A stretch of DNA of 64,000 bases from Bradyrhizobium elkanii USDA 76 (GTDB lineage Bacteria > Pseudomonadota > Alphaproteobacteria > Rhizobiales > Xanthobacteraceae). The notes beneath the pieces are model-generated. The model was not told the DNA's origin. It saw nothing but the letters and a program-made list of their open reading frames with translations, and ran no database searches. This document shows positions 8,167-16,400 of this stretch, in pieces. Numbering within the stretch: the stretch's first letter is position 1; each line of letters starts with the position of its first letter. Position numbers and translations under genes: made by a program. The DNA is taken from assembly GCF_023278185.1 (NCBI RefSeq), contig NZ_CP066356.1, positions 5,386,001-5,450,000 of the forward strand, written 5' to 3'.

Positions 8167-8809
8167 AGACTTGCTCGATCACGATGGAGTTGATCTCGTT
8201 GGCGACGTCGTCGAAGCGGTCGGCGACCTTCTCGAGGTGATCGTAGATCTCGGCGCCGACGATGAAGTCCATGGTGTTGGCGTCGCGGTGCTTCAGGAAC
8301 AATTCCTTGAGCCCGATATCATGGAGATCGTCGACCCGGCCCTCGAGCTTGGTCAGCTCCTCGGTGATCTGGGTCAGCATCGAGACGTTCTGGCCGATGC
8401 CCTGCAACAAGGGTAGCGCGCGGACGACCAGATTGGCGCATTCCACGATCAGCGTGCCGATCTCGCGCATCGGCGGCTCGAACTCGCGCACCTCGAACAG
8501 CATCACCGCCTTCGCGGTCGCCTGCATCTGGTCGACCGCGTCGTCCATCGAGGTGATCAGGTTCTTGATATCGCCGCGATCGAACGGGGTGATGAAGGTG
8601 CGGCGAACCGCGGTCAGCACCTCGCGGGTAACGCTATCGGCGTCGTTCTCGAACTGATTGACGCGCTGGCAAAAGACAGGTGTCTCCTCCCCGCCCTTCA
8701 GCATGTCCTGCAACGCCAACGCGCACTGCACCGAGGTCTGGGCGTGGCGGGCGAACAGGTCGAAAAAGCGCTCTTCCTTGGGCAGGAAGGCGCGAAACCA
8801 CCGCAGCAT
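8165..8809 (-). CDS. DUF47 (PhoU-like) phosphate transport accessory protein
   Basis: 214 residues, all helical, matching the DUF47/TIGR00153 family: MLRWFRAFLPKEERFFDLF at the start, FENDADSVTREVLTAVRRTFITPFDRGDI in the middle (the PhoU-like metal-binding E/D region), and a C-terminal YDHLEKVADRFDDVANEI. These cytoplasmic proteins are encoded beside pit genes and are needed for, or modulate, Pit function. The gene is the first of the pair with pit; in Sinorhizobium meliloti the equivalent is called orfA. A Pho box lies 38 bp before its start. Confidence 0.93.
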   Translation of the reverse strand: MLRWFRAFLPKEERFFDLFARHAQTSVQCALALQDMLKGGEETPVFCQRVNQFENDADSVTREVLTAVRRTFITPFDRGDIKNLITSMDDAVDQMQATAKAVMLFEVREFEPPMREIGTLIVECANLVVRALPLLQGIGQNVSMLTQITEELTKLEGRVDDLHDIGLKELFLKHRDANTMDFIVGAEIYDHLEKVADRFDDVANEINSIVIEQV

Positions 8810-8847
8810 GTCTCAGTTCCATCGTTCCGGGACAGCCCTTTTAGCGG

Positions 8848-8869
8848 CTGTCACAGAACTGTCATAGAG
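8848..8869. promoter_or_regulatory. Pho box (PhoB site) before DUF47-pit
   Basis: Two 11-bp direct repeats abut exactly: CTGTCACAGAA (8848-8858) and CTGTCATAGAG (8859-8869), a near-consensus Pho box. It reads on the plus strand, opposite to the DUF47-pit genes it precedes. In S. meliloti the orfA-pit operon is reported to be repressed by PhoB under phosphate limitation. A reversed box this close to the start codon fits repression better than activation; that is inference. Confidence 0.8.
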
Positions 8870-8953
8870 CATCTGGCGGGGAAAACATCGGGATCGACCG
8901 CCCAAACGGGCGGTCGTCCACCGCTATGTGGACGAAAATCGCCGAGACCTGCC

Positions 8954-9922
8954 CTACAGCGACCGCCGCAGCAAATGGGCCAGTTCACCGACCAGGCCAC
9001 GCCGGAACAGCAGCACGCAGGCCACGAAGATCACGCCCTGGATCACCGTCACCCACTGGCCGAAACCGGCGAGATATTGCTGCATGGCGATGATCACGAA
9101 GGCGCCGACCACCGGACCGAAGATGGTGCCGAGACCGCCGACCAGCGTCATCAGCACGATTTCACCTGACATCGACCAGTGCACGTCGGTGAGCGAGGCA
9201 TTCTGCGCCACGAACACCTTCAGCGAACCGGCAAAGCCCGCCAGCGTGCCCGACAGGATGTAGGCCAGCATCTTGTACTGGTCGGTCTTGTAGCCGAGCG
9301 AGATCGCCCGCGGCTCGTTCTCGCGGATCGACTTCAGCACCTCGCCGAACGGCGAGTTGATGGTGCGGTAGATCAGCAGGAAGCCGGCGAGGAAGCCGAC
9401 CAGCACGACGTAGTAGAGCACCATCGGCTTCGACAGGTCGAAGATGCCAAGCAGGTGGCCCTGCGGGATGCCCTGGATGCCGTCCTCACCATGGGTGAAC
9501 GGCGCCTGCAGGTAGATGAAGTAGAGCAGCTGCGACAGCGCCAGCGTGATCATCGAGAAATAGATGCCCTGGCGGCGGATCGAGATGAAGCCGGTGACGA
9601 GGCCGAGCAAGGCCGCGGCCGCGGTGCCGACCAGGATGCCGAGCTCCGGCGACAGCCCCCACACCTTCAGCGCGTGCGCCGAGACGTAACCGGCGGTGCC
9701 GAGGAACATCGCGTGGCCGAACGACAGCAGGCCGCCATAGCCGATCAGGAGGTTGAAGGCGCAGGCGAGCAGCGCGAAGCACAGCGCCTGCATGACGAAG
9801 AACGGATAGATCCCCGTCCACGGCACGATCGCCAGCAGCAGCGCCATCGCGGCGAATACGATCATCTCGTCGCGCATCGCGCGCGGCGTGATCGGAAGTG
9901 TATCGTCGGTCAATGCTGACAT
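8954..9922 (-). CDS. livM: Branched-chain amino acid ABC transporter, LivM-type permease
   Basis: 322 residues with about nine membrane segments. It carries the LivM core AFNLLIGYGGLLSFGHAMFL near residue 55 and the cytoplasmic EAA-like loop RENEPRAISLGYKTDQYKML near 200 that contacts the ATPases. The C-terminal part TLVGGLGTIFGPVVGA is also typical. It is the last gene of the five-gene transporter (order of transcription: LivG, LivF, binding protein, LivH, LivM) and starts 1 bp after the stop of LivH. Substrate class is hydrophobic amino acids or related amides and acids; the exact ligand is unknown. Confidence 0.92.
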   Translation of the reverse strand: MSALTDDTLPITPRAMRDEMIVFAAMALLLAIVPWTGIYPFFVMQALCFALLACAFNLLIGYGGLLSFGHAMFLGTAGYVSAHALKVWGLSPELGILVGTAAAALLGLVTGFISIRRQGIYFSMITLALSQLLYFIYLQAPFTHGEDGIQGIPQGHLLGIFDLSKPMVLYYVVLVGFLAGFLLIYRTINSPFGEVLKSIRENEPRAISLGYKTDQYKMLAYILSGTLAGFAGSLKVFVAQNASLTDVHWSMSGEIVLMTLVGGLGTIFGPVVGAFVIIAMQQYLAGFGQWVTVIQGVIFVACVLLFRRGLVGELAHLLRRSL

Positions 9923-9923
9923 A

Positions 9924-10787
9924 TCAAGCCGCCCGTCCCGTCAGTCCCGTTGGCTTCACCAGCAACACCACCACCATCAGGACAAACACCACGGTGTTGG
10001 AGGCCTCGGGATAAAAATACTTGGTCAGTCCCTCGATCACGCCGAGCGCGAAGCCGGTGATGATCGAGCCCATGATCGAGCCCATGCCGCCGATCACGAC
10101 CACCGCGAACACCACGATGATGAGATCGGCGCCCATCAGCGGGCGGACCTGGTTGATCGGCGCCGACAGCACGCCGGCGAGCGCGGCAAGACCGACGCCG
10201 AGCCCGTAGGTCAGCGTGATCATGCGCGGCACGTTGATGCCGAATGCGCGCACCAGCGTCGGGTTCTCGGTGGCGGCGCGCAGGTAGGCGCCGAGCTGCG
10301 TCTTCTCGATCAGGAACCAGGTCGCAAGGCACACCACGAGCGAGAAGATGACGACCCAGCCGCGATAGATCGGCAAGAACATGAAGCCGAGATTGACGCC
10401 GCCCTTGAGCTGATCCGGGATCGAGTAAGGCAGGCCCGAGGAGCCGAAATAGTTCTGGAACACGCCCTGCACGATCAGCGCGATGCCGAAGGTCAGCAGC
10501 AGTCCGTAGAGATGGTCGAGGCCGGTCAGCCATTGCAGCATGGTCCGCTCGAGGATCATGCCGAAGATGCCGACCACGACGGGTGCGATGATCAGCGCCC
10601 ACCAGTAATTGATGCCGCCCAGGTTGAGCAGGAAATACGCCACGAAGGCGCCCATCATGTAGAGCGCGCCATGCGCGAAATTGATGATGTTGAGCATGCC
10701 GAAGATGACGGCGAGCCCCAGACTGAGCAGCGCGTAGAACGAGCCGTTGATCAGTCCCACCAGAAGCTGTGCGTAGAGAGCCTGCAT
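9924..10787 (-). CDS. livH: Branched-chain amino acid ABC transporter, LivH-type permease
   Basis: 287 residues, eight or so membrane segments. The N-terminal signature LLVGLINGSFYALLSLGLAV followed by FGMLNIINFAHGALYMMGAF is diagnostic for LivH. The EAA-like loop is RAATENPTLVRAFGINVPRM near residue 180, and VVVIGGMGSIMGSIITGFALG closes the core. It pairs with the LivM-type permease to form the membrane channel and directly precedes it. The binding protein gene lies 64 bp upstream. Confidence 0.93.
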   Translation of the reverse strand: MQALYAQLLVGLINGSFYALLSLGLAVIFGMLNIINFAHGALYMMGAFVAYFLLNLGGINYWWALIIAPVVVGIFGMILERTMLQWLTGLDHLYGLLLTFGIALIVQGVFQNYFGSSGLPYSIPDQLKGGVNLGFMFLPIYRGWVVIFSLVVCLATWFLIEKTQLGAYLRAATENPTLVRAFGINVPRMITLTYGLGVGLAALAGVLSAPINQVRPLMGADLIIVVFAVVVIGGMGSIMGSIITGFALGVIEGLTKYFYPEASNTVVFVLMVVVLLVKPTGLTGRAA

Positions 10788-10851
10788 CGAATGAGCTTTC
10801 GCTAGATAGATGAAGCCCGCCGGCCACGCCCATGGCCGGCGGGCATGATCG

Positions 10852-12081
10852 TCACTTCTTCAGAAGCGGGCAGGTGCTCTTGTCGAGCGGCGTGAAGGCC
10901 TGGTTGCCCGGCACGGTGCCGACCAGCTTGTAGAAGTCCCACGGTCCCTTGGACTCCGAGGGCTTCTTCACTTCGAACAGATAGGCGTCGTGGGTGACGC
11001 GGCCGTTGGCCTCGACCTCGCCCTTGCCGAACAGCGGATCGTCGGTCGGGATCGTCTTCATCTTCGCGACCACCTTGGCGCCGTCATGCGGATTGCCGCC
11101 GAGCGCTTCCAGCGCCTTGAAGTAATGGATGAGGCCCGCATAGACGCCGGCCTGCACCATGGTCGGGGGCGCGCTGTTCTTCATCCGCTCCGAGAAGCGC
11201 TTGGAGAAGGCGCGGGTCTTGTCGTTGAGGTCCCAGTAGAACGTCTCGGTGAAGTTGAGGCCCTGCGCGGTCTCGAGCCCGATCGCCTTGACGTCGGTGA
11301 GGAACAGCAGCAGCGCCGCGAGCTTCTGGCCGCCCTTGACGATGCCGAACTCGGCCGCCTGCTTGATCGAGTTGGTGGTGTCGCCGCCGGCATTGGCGAG
11401 GCCGATGATCTTGGCCTTGGAGGCCTGCGCCTGCAGCAGGAAGGAGGAGAAGTCGGCGGTGTTGAGCGGATGCTTGACGCCGCCGACCACCTTGCCGCCA
11501 TTGGCGGTGACGACGGACGTGGTGTCGCGCTCGAGCGCGGCGCCGAACGCGTAATCCGCGGTGAGGAAGAACCAGGTGTCCCCGCCCGCCTTCACCAGCG
11601 CCTGGCCGGTGGCGTGGGCGAGCATGTAGGTGTCGTAGGTCCAGTGCACCGTATTCGGCGAGCACTGCGCGTTGGTGAGATCGGAAGTGGCGGCGCCCGA
11701 ATTGATGTAGACGCCGTTCTTTTCCTTCACCACGTTGTTGACCGCGAGCGCGACGCCGGAATTCGGCACGTCGACGATGGTGTCGACCTTGTCGACGTCG
11801 AACCACTGGCGGGCGATGGTGGTGCCGATATCCGGCTTGTTCTGGTGATCGCCGGAGATCAGGTCGATGGTCCAGCCCTTGGCCTTGAGGCCGGAGTCCT
11901 CGATCGCCATCTGCGCCGCCAGCGTCGAGCCGGGGCCGGCGAGATCGGCGTAGAGGCCGGACTGGTCCGACAGCGCGCCGATCTTGACCGTCTTGTCGAG
12001 CTTTTCCTGGGCGGAGGCGACGCTTGCAGCCGAGAGCACCATCGCGGTGCCGAGCAGGAGCGCCGAAATCTTGTTCTTCAT
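10852..12081 (-). CDS. Periplasmic amino acid-binding protein of the Liv-type transporter
   Basis: 409 residues with a signal peptide (MKNKISALLLGTAMVLSAAS, cleavage after ASA). The mature protein is a type I periplasmic binding fold of the Peripla_BP_6 family: VKIGALSDQSGLYADLAGPG at the ligand-binding N-lobe, and TWFFLTADYAFG in the hinge region. It delivers the ligand to LivH/LivM. It sits between livF and livH in the same operon. Proteins of this exact subtype are abundant in rhizobia and bind a range of aliphatic or aromatic acids and amides, so leucine/isoleucine/valine is only the default guess. Confidence 0.9.
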   Translation of the reverse strand: MKNKISALLLGTAMVLSAASVASAQEKLDKTVKIGALSDQSGLYADLAGPGSTLAAQMAIEDSGLKAKGWTIDLISGDHQNKPDIGTTIARQWFDVDKVDTIVDVPNSGVALAVNNVVKEKNGVYINSGAATSDLTNAQCSPNTVHWTYDTYMLAHATGQALVKAGGDTWFFLTADYAFGAALERDTTSVVTANGGKVVGGVKHPLNTADFSSFLLQAQASKAKIIGLANAGGDTTNSIKQAAEFGIVKGGQKLAALLLFLTDVKAIGLETAQGLNFTETFYWDLNDKTRAFSKRFSERMKNSAPPTMVQAGVYAGLIHYFKALEALGGNPHDGAKVVAKMKTIPTDDPLFGKGEVEANGRVTHDAYLFEVKKPSESKGPWDFYKLVGTVPGNQAFTPLDKSTCPLLKK

Positions 12082-12121
12082 GTCGTATTCCCTCGTCTTA
12101 AATTTTCTGGTTCTGGCGATA

Positions 12122-12865
12122 TCAGACGCCGAGATAGGTATGGAGCTTGTCCATGTTGGCCGACAGCTCGGAATTGGCGAAGCCGTCGATCACCTTGCCG
12201 TGCTCGACAATGTAGTAGCGGTCCGCAACGGTCGAGGCGAAACGGAAATTCTGTTCGACCAACAGTATGGTGAATCCCTGCGACTTCAGGCGCGCAATGG
12301 TGTGCCCGATCTGCTGAATGATGACCGGCGCCAACCCTTCGGTCGGCTCGTCCAGCATCAGGAAGCGCGCGCCGGTCCGCAGGATGCGCGCAATCGCCAG
12401 CATCTGCTGCTCGCCGCCCGAGAGCTTGGTGCCCTGGCTGGTGAGGCGCTCCTTCAGGTTGGGAAACAGCGTGAAGATCTGGTCGAGCGGCAGGCCGCCC
12501 GGGCGCACCACCGGCGGCAGCAGCAGGTTCTCGCGCACGTCGAGGCTGGCGAAAATGCCGCGCTCCTCGGGACAGAATGCGATGCCGAGCCGCGCGATCC
12601 TGTCCGAGGTGGCGCGGATGATTTCCTGATTGTCGAAGCGGATCGAGCCGGAGCGCTTGCCGATCACGCCCATCACCGACTTCAACGTGGTGGTCTTGCC
12701 GGCGCCGTTGCGGCCGAGCAGCGTCACCACCTCGCCGGCCTTCACGTTGAAATTGATGCCGTGAAGGATGTGGGATTCGCCGTACCAGGCCTGCAGATCC
12801 TTGACCGTCAGCACGTCGGCGCCGGCCGCAGCCACGGGCTTCTCCGCCAGTTTTGCCTCAGCCAT
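12122..12865 (-). CDS. livF: Liv-type ABC transporter ATP-binding protein (LivF)
   Basis: 247 residues. Walker A is GRNGAGKTTTLKSVMG near residue 53, the ABC signature is LSGGEQQMLAIAR, and Walker B is RFLMLDEPTEGLAPVI. The sequence LQAWYGESHILHGINFNV at the start is typical of LivF. The first 17 residues are an extra Ala-rich tail. Its start overlaps the end of livG by 8 bp, so the two ATPases are translationally coupled; they form the heterodimer that powers LivH/LivM. Confidence 0.95.
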   Translation of the reverse strand: MAEAKLAEKPVAAAGADVLTVKDLQAWYGESHILHGINFNVKAGEVVTLLGRNGAGKTTTLKSVMGVIGKRSGSIRFDNQEIIRATSDRIARLGIAFCPEERGIFASLDVRENLLLPPVVRPGGLPLDQIFTLFPNLKERLTSQGTKLSGGEQQMLAIARILRTGARFLMLDEPTEGLAPVIIQQIGHTIARLKSQGFTILLVEQNFRFASTVADRYYIVEHGKVIDGFANSELSANMDKLHTYLGV

Positions 12866-13613
12866 GACCCGCTCCCAGATAGGCTTCCTTCACGCGCTCG
12901 TCCTTGGAGAGGTCGGCGTAGTTGCCCTCCGCCAGCACCTGCCCGCGCGTCAGCACGGTGATGATGTCGGAGAGGTTGGCCACCACCGAGAGGTTATGTT
13001 CGACCATCAGGATGGTGTATTTCGCGGAGATCCGCTTGATCAGCGCCGCGATCTTGTCGATGTCCTCGTGGCCCATGCCGGCCATCGGCTCGTCGAGCAG
13101 CATCATCTCGGGGTCGAGCGCGAGCGTCGTTGCAATTTCAAGTGCGCGCTTGCGGCCGTACGGCATCTCGACCGCCGGCGTGTTGGCGAATTCGCTCAAA
13201 CCGACGTCGTTCAGGAGCTCATGGGCGCGCGGATTGAAGCGGTCGAGCACGCTTTTCGAACGCCAGAAATCGAACGACGAACCGTGCTGCCGCTGCAGCG
13301 CCACGCGAACGTTCTCGAGCGCGGTCAGATGCGGAAATACCGCCGAAATCTGAAACGAACGGACCAGCCCGAGGCGCGCCACGTCGGCCGGCGGCATCGC
13401 GGTGATGTCGTGGCCCTTGTAGCGAATCTGGCCTGCCGACGGCTTCAGGAATTTGGTCAGCAGATTGAAACAGGTCGTCTTGCCGGCGCCGTTCGGCCCG
13501 ATCAACGCATGGATACTGCCCCGACGCACTTTCAACGCGACGTCGCGAACGGCAAAGAAACCCGCGAATTCCTTGGTCAATCCGCTGGTTTCGAGGATGA
13601 ACTCATCGGCCAA
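12858..13613 (-). CDS. livG: Liv-type ABC transporter ATP-binding protein (LivG)
   Basis: 251 residues. Walker A is GPNGAGKTTCFNLLT, the signature region MPYGRKRALEIATTLAL replaces LSGGQ as is normal in LivG, and Walker B is MMLLDEPMAGM. I chose a TTG start at 13613 because a strong TGGGGGA stands 6 nt before it and the family begins at ADEF; the ATG at 13634 has no such site. It is the first gene of the transporter operon. The 300-odd bases upstream hold its promoter but I see no recognisable operator. Confidence 0.93.
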   Translation of the reverse strand: MADEFILETSGLTKEFAGFFAVRDVALKVRRGSIHALIGPNGAGKTTCFNLLTKFLKPSAGQIRYKGHDITAMPPADVARLGLVRSFQISAVFPHLTALENVRVALQRQHGSSFDFWRSKSVLDRFNPRAHELLNDVGLSEFANTPAVEMPYGRKRALEIATTLALDPEMMLLDEPMAGMGHEDIDKIAALIKRISAKYTILMVEHNLSVVANLSDIITVLTRGQVLAEGNYADLSKDERVKEAYLGAGHG

Positions 13614-13940
13614 ATAGATTCCCCCATACGCCATCGCTGCGAGGCCCCTCGCCTGCGTGGCCAGCTTTTTTCGTGTCCGACAGGCGTCCGATCCGTCTTG
13701 GAAACCGTCCGGGGCCCGTCGCCTCCGGGCCGGAATATGCCGTCATCTGCGGCGGTTACGCAAGGTGGAAAGCTGTGCAGTGCGGCATCCGCGTGACCGG
13801 TTCCGGTTGATCCTTAGTCGAATGGCATTTCGGCGCGCTTTACGCCTCGGGAAAGCGGTCGTTAACGGTGTTTTGCTCCGGACTCCCACTTTCATAGAAT
13901 ATTTCCGCGCCTCGGCGAAGCTCCGGCCATTGCATGATGA
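13614..13940. other. Intergenic region upstream of livG and the PAS_5 fragment
   Basis: These 327 bases lie between divergent genes. No open frame with family-like sequence is visible on either strand, and I see no hairpin or repeat above background. Promoters for both directions must lie here. Confidence 0.5.
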
Positions 13941-14114
13941 ATGGCTAGAGCCTTGCATTTCGAGCGCGCCAGTTCTTCGGTCGTCAAGTCGATCCCGCAA
14001 CGTGATGTCCTCGGCACGTGGCTGCGACTTTATGCCCGCAGCCAAACCATCCCGCAGATCGATGAACTTGTCCCTGGCCGCATCCCGTTCGGGGATGTGC
14101 CTGAATTCGGCTAG
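13941..14114 (+). pseudogene. Truncated N-terminal copy of a PAS_5 protein
   Basis: A 57-codon open frame from ATG 13941 to TAG 14112. Its segment SVVKSIPQRDVLGTWLR is clearly related to SVVKSITQRVLLNAWLR near the start of the next gene. Both frames are the same, and only TAG-CCG separates the stop from the next ATG, so a single amber codon divides a tandem duplication. The copy ends after about 57 residues, where a full PAS_5 protein would enter its sensor core. It may be a decayed paralogue, a small expressed protein, or the N-terminus of a read-through product. Confidence 0.7.
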
Positions 14115-14117
14115 CCG

Positions 14118-14735
14118 ATGCAATTCAGAAGTGCCGATCCATCGGTGGTCAAGTCGATCACGCAGCGGGTGCTGCTGAACGCCTGGCTGCGCGCGCTGCA
14201 CATGCCGGACGCGCTTCCCCCGTTGTGCGACTTCCATACCGAGGGCAGCGCCGACGAGCGCGCCGACATGATGGGCTTTGACGTGGTCGGCAGTGGCGAG
14301 GCCGCGCGTTTCCTGATTACGCAGCAAGGCGCGAGGCTGACGACAGTCTATGGCAACGAGCACGTCGAACCGCAGCTGCGCACCAACCGTTATCTCGATG
14401 ACGCGATCGGCCCGGAGCGCTACGCGGGGGTCGTCCTGTCCTATCGTGCCTGCCTGGCGCGCAAGCGCCCGACCTACACGGTTGCGGAGGTCACCGACGC
14501 CGAGGGCAAGGAGGTTTCCTATGAACGGCTGCTCTTGCCGTTCGGACGTGGCGATGCCGTCGAGCACATCGTCGGCTCCTACAAGGCGATCAGCATCGAG
14601 GGCGGCTTCCGGCTGCACAACCTGATGGGGGTGGCTGCGAAGTCGGCTCCGGTGGTCACGGAGCGTGCCGTGATCGACCGCAGGTTCGTGCCGGTGGATC
14701 GTCCCCTGGGCCATGATTCAGTCGAGTTGATCTAG
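14118..14735 (+). CDS. PAS_5 domain protein
   Basis: 205 residues. After an N-terminal helical segment (SVVKSITQRVLLNAWLRALH) comes a region typical of the PAS_5 family of alphaproteobacteria: FLITQQGARLTTVYGNEHVE, then the hallmark NRYLDDAIGPERYAGVVLSY with the RKRPTYT motif, and a final beta-strand YERLLLPFGRGDAVEHIVGSY. These proteins carry a lone sensor-like fold with no output domain. Ligand and partner are unknown. The gene follows an in-frame truncated copy of its own N-terminus. Confidence 0.8.
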   Translation: MQFRSADPSVVKSITQRVLLNAWLRALHMPDALPPLCDFHTEGSADERADMMGFDVVGSGEAARFLITQQGARLTTVYGNEHVEPQLRTNRYLDDAIGPERYAGVVLSYRACLARKRPTYTVAEVTDAEGKEVSYERLLLPFGRGDAVEHIVGSYKAISIEGGFRLHNLMGVAAKSAPVVTERAVIDRRFVPVDRPLGHDSVELI

Positions 14736-14822
14736 TTCCAGGACACACACGCATAGACGCTCGCTGATGTCCGGCGCGCCGCGACACCGACCGCCCATTT
14801 GTAACCGCGGCAATGGATGTGC

Positions 14823-15137
14823 TTACCAAGTTGGAAGCTGCGGCGTTCGTTGAAGTGCGGTTGGCGGGAGCGTCTTCTCGTACTCAGCCAAATAGTGTTC
14901 AAGCGGCTTTGCCGTTCCCGTTACGCGCAATTCACACGTGCTTCTGTTCACGATGATCGGAGCATTCCCGGCGAGCTGGGCTAAGGGGTTGCCATCATCG
15001 AGGAATTCTTTGGATTGGTAGAAGAATATCCAGCCATATGGTTTCGCGATTGTGGCCTCACGCACAATGCGCGCCGCTCCCTCGCAAAGGATATCCACCC
15101 AAGCGATTGCAAGCGCTGCCGCTTTATCGAAGTCCAT
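14823..15137 (-). CDS. Imm35/YrhB-like immunity-type protein
   Basis: 104 residues from ATG 15137. The sequence AKPYGWIFFYQSKEFL followed by LAGNAPIIVNRSTCELRVTG and EHYLAEYE matches the Imm35 (YrhB) domain, which is found in immunity proteins of polymorphic toxin systems and also in stand-alone genes. No toxin gene is adjacent: the neighbours are a PAS_5 protein and an ArsC-like protein. The frame extends upstream to 15209, but that would overlap the next gene and lacks domain sequence. The role here is unknown. Confidence 0.75.
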   Translation of the reverse strand: MDFDKAAALAIAWVDILCEGAARIVREATIAKPYGWIFFYQSKEFLDDGNPLAQLAGNAPIIVNRSTCELRVTGTAKPLEHYLAEYEKTLPPTALQRTPQLPTW

Positions 15138-15168
15138 GATCAGCGTCTCATCAGTTTTGCAGAAAGCA

Positions 15169-15537
15169 TCAGCCCTTCTTGCCCGCCTTTGCCGGCACTT
15201 CCTTGGCATAGATATCCGGCTTGAAGCCGACGACGCGCTTGCCCCCGAGATCGAGCACCGGACGCTTGATCATCGACGGCTGCTCGGCCATCAGCGCCAG
15301 CGCCTTGCGCTCGTTCAACCCCTCCTTGTCGGCATCGGGCAGCTTCTTGAAGGTCGTGCCGGCGCGGTTGAGCAGCGTCTCCCAGCCAACCTCGTCGCTC
15401 CACTGCTTGAGCTTGTCCTTGGCGATCCCGGCGGTCTTGTAGTCGTGGAAGTCGTAGGCGACGCCGTGATCGTCGAGCCAGGCCCGCGCCTTCCTCATGG
15501 TGTCGCAGTTCTTGATGCCATAGATGGTGATGGTCAA
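15169..15537 (-). CDS. ArsC/Spx-family thioredoxin-fold protein (YffB-like)
   Basis: 122 residues from a TTG at 15537, placed 5 nt after GGGGAA; an ATG at 15552 is less well placed. The N-terminus TITIYGIKNCDTMRKARAWL has the single active cysteine of the YffB/ArsC-like group, and HGVAYDFHDYKTAGI is also typical. C-terminal IKRPVLDLGGKRVVGFKPD matches the family. YffB-type proteins are small reductase-like proteins that use glutathione; annotation as arsenate reductase or Spx regulator is common but not supported by context, as no ars genes are near. Confidence 0.88.
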   Translation of the reverse strand: MTITIYGIKNCDTMRKARAWLDDHGVAYDFHDYKTAGIAKDKLKQWSDEVGWETLLNRAGTTFKKLPDADKEGLNERKALALMAEQPSMIKRPVLDLGGKRVVGFKPDIYAKEVPAKAGKKG

Positions 15538-15612
15538 AGCCGTTCCCCGCATGCGATTGCGGCGGGGAAACTAGCCTCACTGCAACGGCAACGCCAGATC
15601 AGACCGCGCCGC

Positions 15613-15680
15613 AAGGACGTGAAGAAGGCGTAGTGCCATGCTCGGTGTCGTCCCCCGGCTCGACCGGGGGACCCAGTACG
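15613..15680. repeat. Palindromic intergenic repeat, single copy
   Basis: Contains the perfect hairpin CCCCCGG-CTCGA-CCGGGGG (15652-15670), the same unit as the two inverted halves at 4793-4900. Its left part (15613-15633, ending GAAGAAGGCGTAG) matches the last codons of prfC apart from one missing AAG. I see no gene in the wider gap 15538-15870, which is made of this element and the next. Confidence 0.8.
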
Positions 15681-15727
15681 CCGCGGCATCTCCGTGATCG
15701 GTGCATGGCGCTCGTCAGAAACACCGC

Positions 15728-15850
15728 CGTCGTCCTGGCGAAAGCCAGGACCCATAACCACCGCAGTTGATTGTGAATGGGATCGCGGCCCCAGCGTCGC
15801 GCAATGACTGAGATTTGGGGTAATGGGTCCTGGCTTTCGCCAGGACGACG
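15728..15850. repeat. Long inverted repeat with 28-bp perfect arms
   Basis: Arms at 15728-15755 and 15823-15850 are perfect reverse complements and each contains the smaller palindrome CCTGGCGAAAGCCAGG. A 67-bp loop holds unrelated sequence. The element ends about 20 bp after the cytochrome P460 stop codon and may end that transcript. It looks like another family of dispersed rhizobial palindromes. Confidence 0.85.
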
Positions 15851-15870
15851 ATGAGGGCGGTTGATCGCAC

Positions 15871-16380
15871 TCAATGCGCGTAATGCGTAAAGACGAAATC
15901 GTGATCGCTGGCGTGTGCCTCATGACAGGCGAAACACGTCTCGTGCTGGGCGGCGTCGACCGGCTTGCCGTCGACGAAGCGGCCAAAACCCCAGCCTCCG
16001 GTCGAGGCATATCTGGCGGAGTCCTTGACCATGACCTGGACGGTGGTCGCCGGCCCCGTGATGAAGGCGCCGTCGAGGCCTGCAACCGGCTTGCGCTTCC
16101 AGGCGAGCTTGACCAGCACGGTGCCGTCGGGGAAGCGCGCGGCGCCGTCCTGATAGGCCTTCACGGCGGTCGCGTTGCCGAGCACGCTGCGAAGCTCATT
16201 CAGCCCGGTCTCCTCGCCGACCGCGATCAGTTTCCAGTCGCGATAGCCGTCAGGGATTTTCACGCCGAAGATCGGCGATGCCGGTGCCGCATCGTCGGCC
16301 TTTCCGACGGCGAACGGCAATGACGCACTGATGCAGGCTGCCGCGATCGCGGCAGCTGCCCATTTCACAACCTGGCTCAT
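15871..16380 (-). CDS. Cytochrome P460 family protein
   Basis: 169 residues with an N-terminal signal peptide (hydrophobic stretch about residues 5-25). One c-type haem motif, CFACH, lies near the C-terminus (residues about 153-157), preceded by a P460-like domain (IPDGYRDWKLIAVGEE, DGTVLVKLAWKRKP). Cytochrome P460 proteins bind a cross-linked c-haem in the periplasm; the studied ones oxidise hydroxylamine or act in NO metabolism, but many homologues have unknown roles. It follows the alpha/beta hydrolase gene after a 20-bp gap and is probably in its operon. Confidence 0.88.
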   Translation of the reverse strand: MSQVVKWAAAAIAAACISASLPFAVGKADDAAPASPIFGVKIPDGYRDWKLIAVGEETGLNELRSVLGNATAVKAYQDGAARFPDGTVLVKLAWKRKPVAGLDGAFITGPATTVQVMVKDSARYASTGGWGFGRFVDGKPVDAAQHETCFACHEAHASDHDFVFTHYAH

Positions 16381-16400
16381 GATCCTCGATCCGCTCCGTC

